Part shown: positions 58,567 to 64,000 of the stretch, piece by piece
Numbering within the stretch: position 1 is the first letter of the stretch
Layout of the letters: each line of letters opens with the position of its first letter
Source of the DNA: Nocardioides deserti
Lineage (GTDB): Bacteria; Actinomycetota; Actinomycetes; Propionibacteriales; Nocardioidaceae
NCBI RefSeq assembly: GCF_014266025.1
Contig: NZ_JACMYC010000011.1
Span: 1-64,000, forward strand
Direction: 5' to 3'
Length of the DNA stretch: 64,000 nt
The notes under the pieces: generated by a model
Seen by the model: only the letters and a program-made list of their open reading frames with translations
Databases searched by the model: none
Told to the model about the DNA's origin: nothing
Program-made: the position numbers and the translations under genes

Positions 58567-59780
58567 CTATATCCGCATGTGGAAGGTGACCTGGTTGTCG
58601 GGGTGGATGGTGGTCTCGAACGTGGGGTCGTGGATGCGGGCGTGGTGGCGGGGGCAGAGCAGCCGGGCCTTGTCGTGTTGGTCTTGCCGCCGTTGAGCCA
58701 GCTGTCGTCGTGGTGGGCGTGGCACAGGTGGGCGGGCCAGTCGCAGCCGAGGGCGGTGCACTGCCGTTGGGTGAGGACGAGGCCGAGGCGTTGGGCGCCG
58801 GTGAACAGCCGTGCGGTGCGGCCCAGGTCCAGCAGCTCGGAGCGGCTGCCCAGGACGGCGGGGATGAGCCCGGCCTCGCACGCCATCCGCCGGGCCAGCG
58901 CCGCTGAGATGGGTTCGCCGGTCTCGAGGACCGCGCGGCCGATGTCGCTCTTCAGTCCGGTGAAGTCGAGGAGCAGGACGATGGAGGCGTTGAGGCCGCC
59001 GAGCTGCGGCAGCTTGTGGGCGGGGAGGCGTTCGATGAGCTCGCAGAACGCGTCCCCCATCCGTTCCGGTGGCGGTCGCCGCTCGGCGACCTCCGATGCG
59101 TCCTCGTCCTTGGTGGCGGCCTGGTGCTTGGGCGCGGCGAACGCGAGCAGCATCTTGCGCAGCATCGCGCCCTGCATCGTGGGGATGGCGAACTTCCCGC
59201 GGTAGCTGCCCTTCCCGTCGAGGCTCATGGTCAGCCACGCGTTCGCCCGTGCCTCGCGCTCCTCGCGTTCCAACGCCCGCGCGTCGAGTTCCTCGCCGAT
59301 CTCGGGTGCGACGACGGTGAGGACGTGCTTGGCCAGGATCGCCAGCGATCGCGGGTCGAGGTCGACAGCCTCGTGCAGGAGGTGCTTCTCGGCCCGTTCG
59401 GGGATGGTCGGGTCGGGAAGGTCGTCCGGGAGCCGGTCGACGCACTCGGTGATCACGCGGGCGTGGTCGGTGCTGATCGCGCCCTCCGCCAGGGCGGCCG
59501 ACGTCGGGGCGTGGCGGTCGAGCGACTCGGCCAGCCGCATCCGGCGCTTGGCAGCCGGCCGGTCCTGCTTCGTCTCGTGGCCCCACCACGAGGCGGTGTC
59601 GGTCGCGCCGACCTTGTCGCCGACCGCGCGGCGGTCGGCCTTGGCGGCCAGGCGGAGCTCGAGGGCCTCGACCTGTGCGCGGAGCCGGGTGGCTTCGAGG
59701 AGGGTCGCGGCGACCTCGCCGTCGGACATCTGCCACAGCTGGGAGCCGCATGCCGAGCGGGTCTTGCGACCGCGCGGCAC
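58567..59780 (-). pseudogene. DUF222/HNH endonuclease-like gene with frameshift
   Basis: The N-terminal DUF222 part (SQLWQMSDGEVAATLLEATR onward) and the start of the HNH domain (CTALGCDWPAHLCHAHHDDS, WLNGGKTN) are in one frame. The rest of the HNH (KARLLCPRHHARIHDPTFE to FHMRI, stop at 58567) continues in another. One base appears lost near 58674-58677. Without the shift the first frame reads into meaningless sequence to 58452. The 5' end is also unclear: ATGGCCAAA at 59815 and an HPV motif lie in yet another frame. Such genes are frequent, often multicopy, in Nocardioides-like genomes. Confidence 0.8.
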
Positions 59781-60089
59781 ACCGGGTGTGCGCTGTGTCG
59801 GGAGTCTTTGGCCATGGGTCTACTCAAGCAGTGACCACCGACAGTGCGGCCGCTGTTTCCCCAGGTCAGACCAGTATGCGGACACCGATCTGGAGAGTTC
59901 CTCGGCGGGTTTCGAGACGGGCCTGGCGGCCCACCTCGACCAGCCGAGAGCGTGAGCCGGGAGGCAGCCGCGACCCACGGCGTACCTCTCCTCATGGCTG
60001 CCTCCACCGCAACCACCCGCTACCCGAGGCCGGAGGCCGGCTGCCAGGGGGCTCGCTGCTCGACCAGCGGAGGACAGCCGCCACCCCTC
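59781..60089. other. Intergenic stretch, no gene seen
   Basis: About 310 bp between the HNH pseudogene and the leaderless promoter of the Rossmann protein. I see no supported gene, repeat or RNA here. Part may be the decayed 5' end of the HNH gene. One TTGAGT half-site (minus strand, near 59823) occurs without a partner. Confidence 0.4.
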
Positions 60090-60095
60090 TAGCCT
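60090..60095 (+). promoter_or_regulatory. Leaderless -10 TAGCCT, short Rossmann gene
   Basis: TAGCCT, 6 nt before GTG 60102. It is the same hexamer and spacing as at purC. Confidence 0.6.
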
Positions 60096-60101
60096 GTGCA
60101 G

Positions 60102-60524
60102 GTGCTGCTGCGGTGGAAGCTGGGGGTCGTCGTGGGCGGCGGGGTGGGCGCCGGACATGAGGTGTGCCTGCGGCTCGGCCGGTCCGGGGCGAGCGTCCTG
60201 GTCGTGGACGCGGACGCAGCGGCGGCGGAGGCGACGGCGGCGGAGGTACGCCGCAGCCGGGTGTCGGCGTGGTCGTTGCAGGCCGACCTCGCGACCGAGC
60301 CGCACGACGACCAGCTCGTGGCCGGTCGGGCCCGTGACCTCGGCGGCGCCGACCTGGTCATCACCACAGGACTGGGCGCCCGGACGGCGCTCGGCCTGGG
60401 CCGCCTGCTGCTCGACGACCCGGTGCTCGTGCCGGGGCCGCGCGACCTCGACGGCTCCCGCACGGCGGCGGCCGTCCTCGGCCTGCTGCGCGACGCCGCG
60501 GCCGACCCGGTGGTCCTCCTGTAG
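60102..60524 (+). CDS. Short Rossmann-fold (SDR-like) protein
   Basis: Protein of 140 aa. The N-terminus has a dinucleotide-binding pattern (VVVGGGVGAGHEVCLRLGRS, GASVLVVDAD) and the acidic residue that would select NAD. The catalytic YxxxK of short-chain dehydrogenases and the substrate-binding half are missing. It is either a truncated reductase or a small nucleotide-binding protein. The clear leaderless promoter suggests it is expressed. Its stop is 3 bp from the convergent nei gene. Function unknown. Confidence 0.6.
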   Translation: MLLRWKLGVVVGGGVGAGHEVCLRLGRSGASVLVVDADAAAAEATAAEVRRSRVSAWSLQADLATEPHDDQLVAGRARDLGGADLVITTGLGARTALGLGRLLLDDPVLVPGPRDLDGSRTAAAVLGLLRDAAADPVVLL

Positions 60525-60527
60525 CGC

Positions 60528-61364
60528 CTACCGGCGCGCGACCGACGTCGGCACCCGCGCCTCGGGCCCCGGGCCCGGCTGGCAGTGCGGGCACCACCAG
60601 GTGCGCCGGTTCGCGGGGTCGTTCGGCAGCTCCGCGACCACCTGCACCTTGGTGCCGCACCGCAGGCACGGCCGCCCCGCGCGTCCGGTCACCCAGTGCG
60701 ACTCGCCCTTGCGGCCGATGCCGGTCGTCACCTGGTAGGCGCCCTCGACGGTCGCCGAGTGGAGCAGCGCCCGCGCGCCGAGCGCGACCAGCCGCTCGAC
60801 GTCGACCTCGCCGATCGGGGTCCAGGGGCTGCGCCCGACCAGGTACGCCAGCTCGTTGGCCCACAGGTTCCCCCACCCCGCCACCTTGCGCTGGTCGAGC
60901 AGCGCGGAGACGAGCGCGACGTCCGGCTCGGCGCGCAGGCGGCGTACCGCCTCCTCGGCGTCCCAGTCCTCCCGCAGCGGGTCCGGTCCGAGGTGGCCGA
61001 CGATCTCGTGCTCGCGCGCCGTCTCGACGAGCTCGACCTCGTGCAGCTTGATGCCGTACGCCGTGTGGCCGGCGTCGGTCGCGAGGACGATCCGCACGTC
61101 CGGCATCAGCCTGCGGGGCAGCTGCTTGCCGGGGCCGGTGACCGACCAGGATCCGTCCATCAGCAGGTGGGTGTGGAGGGTGGCCCCGCCGCTGAACCGG
61201 GTGAGCAGGTGCTTGCCGTGCGTCGCGTGCTCCAGCACGACCCGCCCCGACAGGTCCCGCGTGGCCAGCCGGGGCAGGCGCAGGTCGCTGCGCGTGATGG
61301 TCCGCCCGCGGAGCGGCCGGTCCAGCCGCCGCGCCAGCTTGTAGACGCTGTCCCCCTCCGGCAC
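60528..61364 (-). CDS. Fpg/Nei-family DNA glycosylase (Nei2-like)
   Basis: Base-excision repair glycosylase/AP lyase of 278 aa. It begins PEGDSVYKLA after the initiator Met, with the catalytic Pro and Glu. The H2TH region (ALLDQRKVAGWGNLWANELA) and the C-terminal zinc finger (CLRCGTKVQV to WWCPHCQP) are complete. The fold matches endonuclease VIII-type enzymes for oxidised pyrimidines rather than MutM. It starts 9 bp after the SCO6745-type gene on the same strand. Confidence 0.92.
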   Translation of the reverse strand: MPEGDSVYKLARRLDRPLRGRTITRSDLRLPRLATRDLSGRVVLEHATHGKHLLTRFSGGATLHTHLLMDGSWSVTGPGKQLPRRLMPDVRIVLATDAGHTAYGIKLHEVELVETAREHEIVGHLGPDPLREDWDAEEAVRRLRAEPDVALVSALLDQRKVAGWGNLWANELAYLVGRSPWTPIGEVDVERLVALGARALLHSATVEGAYQVTTGIGRKGESHWVTGRAGRPCLRCGTKVQVVAELPNDPANRRTWWCPHCQPGPGPEARVPTSVARR

Positions 61365-61373
61365 GGCGCGGCC

Positions 61374-62222
61374 TCAGGCGAAGACGCCCGCGGGGTACAC
61401 CCCGCCGGCGACCATCTGCTTGGCCCACGGCCGCGCGAGCGTGCGCAGCCGGTCGGCGCCGTCCTCGCCCAGCGCGGCCCACGGCGCCGCGCCGAGCTCG
61501 TCGGTCGCGCCCTCGACGGACTCCCGCAGCGCCCGTCCCGCCTCGGTCAGGGCACCGTCCTCGGTCAGCAGCCCCCGGCCGGCCAGGTCCCGGACGCAGT
61601 CGTCCCACTCCTCGGCGCTCCAGCCGCGGGTCGCCCGCGCCGCCGCCACGGTGAAGCCGGTGCCCGTGGCCACGTGGGTCACCTGCGCCTCGAGGCCCGA
61701 GAGCCCGTGGCCGAGCAGGGCCGCGACGTGGCCGTCGCCCCGGTGCTCACGCAGCAGGGTGAGGGCGTGGAAGAGCACGAGGTGGGGTGCCTCGGGCCAG
61801 GGCAGGTCGGCGTGCGCCGCGTGCAGCGGGCGCCCCTCGGGGCGGCAGCCCTCCGCGGCCCGCCGGGCGAGGTCGGCCGCCTCGGCCAGGTCGCGGGAGG
61901 CCAGCACCTCCTCGCCGAGCAGCCGCCGGTAGGCCGCGTCCACCCCGCGGTAGCGCGCCGCCGTCACCGCCTCGGGCGCCGCGGCCTCCCAGCACGCGGG
62001 CACGAGGTGGGCGACCAGCGAGGGGTGGAAGACGTAGAAGGTGGCGGTCACCGTCCCCGCCCCGACCCGGCCCAGGGGAGCGGCTCGACCGGCGAAGTAC
62101 GCCCCGCGCCCGCGGCGCACCCCCAGGCCGGCGATCTCGTCCTCGATCTCGGGGGCGAAGTAGCACATCGCGTGCAGGGTCTCGAGCGAGCGGGCCGTGC
62201 GGCCGGCGGAGCGGGGACTCAT
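61374..62222 (-). CDS. SCO6745-family protein
   Basis: Actinobacterial protein of 282 aa. The opening RTARSLETLHAMCYFAPEIE and the helical body (VPACWEAAAPEAVTAARYRG) match the family named for Streptomyces SCO6745. The last 80 residues look like a winged helix (WDDCVRDLAGRGLLTEDGALTEAGRALRESVE), suggesting DNA binding or an ancestral MarR-type domain. No function is established. Probably cotranscribed with the nei gene. Confidence 0.8.
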   Translation of the reverse strand: MSPRSAGRTARSLETLHAMCYFAPEIEDEIAGLGVRRGRGAYFAGRAAPLGRVGAGTVTATFYVFHPSLVAHLVPACWEAAAPEAVTAARYRGVDAAYRRLLGEEVLASRDLAEAADLARRAAEGCRPEGRPLHAAHADLPWPEAPHLVLFHALTLLREHRGDGHVAALLGHGLSGLEAQVTHVATGTGFTVAAARATRGWSAEEWDDCVRDLAGRGLLTEDGALTEAGRALRESVEGATDELGAAPWAALGEDGADRLRTLARPWAKQMVAGGVYPAGVFA

Positions 62223-62243
62223 GGGGCCTGTCTACACGGGCGA

Positions 62244-62290
62244 CTGCACGGGGGGCTGCACAGAGGGCCTGCACAGAGGGCCCGCACGGC
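62244..62290. repeat. Short tandem repeats with CTGCAC core
   Basis: CTGCAC occurs at 62244, 62256 and 62269, with a CCGCAC variant at 62282. The two central units (CTGCACAGAGGGCC) are identical. Period 12-13 bp. It lies in the 86-bp gap upstream of the SCO6745-type gene. Confidence 0.75.
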
Positions 62291-62308
62291 GACGGGCTGC
62301 GCGCCCCG

Positions 62309-63565
62309 TCAGGCGGCCGCGGCGACCGCCGGCGCGGCGTACCGCTCCCACGCCGCGGGTCGCGGCACCGACCGGACCGAGCGGGAGAAGGTCGGGACGC
62401 ACGCCACGCAGGCGGTGAACGCGCCCAGGGCCAGGATCGCCGCGGCGCCGCCGTAGGACTCCAGCAGCAGGCCGGCCAGCAGCGGCGCGAGCGGCATCGC
62501 CGACATCGAGACGAACTGCGACGTCGCCTGGACGCGGCCGATGAGGTCGGGCGGGGTGGCGGCGATCCGGTACGACGCGATGCCGGCGTTGCCGGCCGGG
62601 TTGAGCAGCATGCCGGCGCCGAGCGCGGCGGCGACGACGAGCGGCTCGTTCCACAGCGCCATCGGGACGACCAGCGGGAGGAACGACCACGCGATCGCCA
62701 CCGTGAGGTGCCCGGTCGCGAACCGCTCGACCAGCCACGGCGCGACCACCGCCCCGATGATGCCGGCGAGCCCGGCGGCGGCCTCGACGAGGCCGATGTG
62801 GACGGCGTCGGTGCCGCTCTCGACCAGCCGCAGCACGGCGACGAAGAACAGCGCGTTCACGGCCAGGTTGGTCAGCGCGCCCCACACCAGGAGCACCCGG
62901 AAGAACGGCCGCGACCACACGAACCGGACGCCGTCCGCCAGCTCCTTCAGCGGACGTCGCGGTGGGCCGGCGTGCGGCGTGGGGGAGAGGTCCGTGCGCA
63001 GGCGCCCCAGCAGCAGCCAGGACACGGCGAAGGAGACCGCGTCGACGGCGAACGGCAGCCACCGGGCGACCCCGAGGAGGAGGCCGCCGAGCGGCGCGCT
63101 GACCAGCGCGGCGACGTGCATCCGGGCCTGGTTCTGGCTCAGCGCGGTGGGCAGCTCCTCGGACGTCACCACGGCCGGGAGGGCGGAGATCTCGGCGGGC
63201 ATGAACATCCCGGCACCCACGCCGGTCAGGAGGGCGACCACGAGCAGGTGCGGGACCGTGAGCGCGTCCAGCAGCCCGGCGACCGCCAGGGACGCGTAGA
63301 GCAGCACGCCGGCGGCGGAGGCCACCCGCATGATCCGGCGTCGGTCGACGCGGTCGGCCAGGACGCCGGCGGGCAGGAGCGCCCCGGCCAGGCCGAGCAG
63401 GTGCACCGCCTCCGCGGCGGCGGCGAGGAGGGCGGAGCCGGTGAGCAGGTAGGTCAGCAGCGGGAAGACGAACATCGACATCCGGCTGCCGACCTCCGAG
63501 ACGGTCTGCCCGATCCAGAGCGCCCGGAAGTCGTGGTTGCGGGCGAGCGAGCGGTACGACGGCAC
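62309..63565 (-). CDS. MFS transporter (EntS/macrolide-type)
   Basis: Transporter of 418 aa with about twelve hydrophobic segments. The opening YRSLARNHDFRALWIGQTVSEVGSR and the loop GVLADRVDRRRIMRVA are typical of the EntS/MefA-like group. Divergent from an ArsR regulator. TACGTT (63572-63577, minus strand) lies 6 nt before GTG 63565 and between two TGCGCA boxes, so the regulator can cover the promoter. A start 36 nt upstream is unlikely because it would lie in the operator. Substrate unknown. Confidence 0.88.
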   Translation of the reverse strand: MPSYRSLARNHDFRALWIGQTVSEVGSRMSMFVFPLLTYLLTGSALLAAAAEAVHLLGLAGALLPAGVLADRVDRRRIMRVASAAGVLLYASLAVAGLLDALTVPHLLVVALLTGVGAGMFMPAEISALPAVVTSEELPTALSQNQARMHVAALVSAPLGGLLLGVARWLPFAVDAVSFAVSWLLLGRLRTDLSPTPHAGPPRRPLKELADGVRFVWSRPFFRVLLVWGALTNLAVNALFFVAVLRLVESGTDAVHIGLVEAAAGLAGIIGAVVAPWLVERFATGHLTVAIAWSFLPLVVPMALWNEPLVVAAALGAGMLLNPAGNAGIASYRIAATPPDLIGRVQATSQFVSMSAMPLAPLLAGLLLESYGGAAAILALGAFTACVACVPTFSRSVRSVPRPAAWERYAAPAVAAAA

Positions 63566-63566
63566 G

Positions 63567-63600
63567 TGCGCAACGTAACGTGCGCAAGAACCGTTGCGCA
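63567..63600. promoter_or_regulatory. Triple TGCGCA operator between MFS and ArsR genes
   Basis: Palindromic TGCGCA at 63567, 63581 and 63595, spaced exactly 14 bp. The third box overlaps a TTGCGC -35, and the MFS -10 TACGTT lies between the first two boxes. Confidence 0.7.
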
Positions 63601-63621
63601 ATGGAGCGTGCGGGTCAGCGG

Positions 63622-63627
63622 TAGGCT
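63622..63627 (+). promoter_or_regulatory. Leaderless -10 TAGGCT, ArsR gene
   Basis: TAGGCT, 6 nt before ATG 63634. Confidence 0.6.
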
Positions 63628-63633
63628 GGCGGC

Positions 63634-64000
63634 ATGGCGACGTACGACGACCCGCGGATCCTCCGCGCGGTCGCCCACCCGACCCGCAACCGGATCCTGT
63701 CCGAGCTCTCCGCCGCCGGTTCGCTGCGCGCGGCCGACATCGCGCGGCTGCTGGACGTGCCGGCGAACCAGGCCAGCTTCCACCTGCGCCAGCTGGCGAA
63801 GTACGGCCTGGTCGAGGAGGCGCCCGACGAGGCCCGGGACCGGCGCGACCGCGTCTGGCGGCTCGCCGACGAGGAGGGCATCAGCTTCCGCACCCGCGAC
63901 ATGCTCGACCGGCCCGGCGGGAGGGCGGCGTACGCCGTGTTCCAGCGCAGCGCCGTCGCCTGGGGGCACCACCTCGTCGACCGCGCGCTCGCCCCCGGCG
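63634..64000 (+). CDS. ArsR-family regulator (partial, runs off window)
   Basis: At least 122 codons without a stop before the window ends. The opening MATYDDPRILRAVAHPTRNR, then ADIARLLDVPANQASFHLRQ and LAKYGLVEEAP, is a classic ArsR winged helix. No metal-binding Cys pair is seen in the visible part, so the ligand is probably not a metal. It is divergent from the MFS gene and likely represses it through the TGCGCA boxes. The C-terminus is not visible. Confidence 0.88.
   Translation, partial: MATYDDPRILRAVAHPTRNRILSELSAAGSLRAADIARLLDVPANQASFHLRQLAKYGLVEEAPDEARDRRDRVWRLADEEGISFRTRDMLDRPGGRAAYAVFQRSAVAWGHHLVDRALAPG

Noticed and set aside
58660..58690. Programmed frameshift in the HNH gene
   Set aside because: No slippery run or downstream pseudoknot is evident, and a lost base inside the motif is simpler.
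59817..59826. Third HAIR site near 59823
   Set aside because: Only a single TTGAGT half is present; the ACTCAA partner at 7-nt spacing is missing.

Overview
The window is very GC-rich, with GTG and ATG starts, dense gene packing and many 4-bp start/stop overlaps. It reads as chromosomal DNA of an actinomycete, most likely a Nocardioides-like member of the Propionibacteriales. Support comes from the HspR/HAIR heat-shock circuit, class I lysyl-tRNA synthetase, the three-subunit PurS/PurQ/PurL enzyme, DUF3151, SCO6745-type and DUF222/HNH genes, and many apparently leaderless transcripts. From memory, several neighbours (dnaK-grpE-dnaJ-hspR, clpB, pyrE, SpoU methyltransferase, DedA, fba, DUF3151, purA) also lie near each other in Mycobacterium tuberculosis, so this looks like conserved core chromosome. 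I see no tRNA, rRNA, CRISPR array, insertion sequence or prophage.

Layout. 0.1-2.8 kb: M28 lipoprotein peptidase, Asp/Glu racemase and a divergent LysR regulator. 2.8-15.3 kb: heat-shock block. dnaK-grpE-dnaJ-(40-codon leader ORF)-hspR and clpB each carry an HspR-type inverted repeat (HAIR) and a SigH/SigR-like promoter; between them lies a reversed three-gene membrane/pseudokinase/hybrid-kinase operon. 15.3-20.2 kb: aminotransferase, pyrE, a DUF368 protein and a convergent DedA protein (two families of polyprenyl-phosphate translocase side by side), SpoU methyltransferase, hydrolase. 20.2-31.1 kb: M14 carboxypeptidase, fba, DHA2 exporter, DUF3151, a LysR/YeiH pair, class I LysRS, LuxR-type regulator. 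31.1-37.9 kb: lipid kinase, purA-purD, purB, ECF sigma with a candidate anti-sigma. 38-50 kb: Hsp20 with its own MerR regulator, thioredoxin, transporters, purC, acyl-CoA ligase, small membrane protein, NarL-type two-component system. 50-58.4 kb: purS-purQ-DUF3817, a DUF1906 hydrolase, purL-arfB-lipoprotein hydrolase, secreted M28 peptidase. 58.5-64 kb: frameshifted HNH gene, short Rossmann protein, Nei glycosylase, SCO6745-type gene, and an MFS/ArsR pair cut by the window end.

How the genes work together. Seven purine genes (purA, D, B, C, S, Q, L) are scattered over 23 kb in five units; purA has a leader hairpin, while purC, purS and purL look leaderless. Heat shock appears wired through two MerR-type repressors (HspR at 7.05 kb, a paralogue at 38.5 kb) acting over promoters of GGAAY-N17/18-GTTG form. 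At least thirteen genes show TAnnnT exactly 6 or 7 nt before the start codon. Convergent gene ends are repeatedly filled by large, often multi-part palindromes. The most distinctive items are those palindromes, the leader ORF copied from the start of hspR, the coupled pseudokinase operon and the DUF368/DedA pair.
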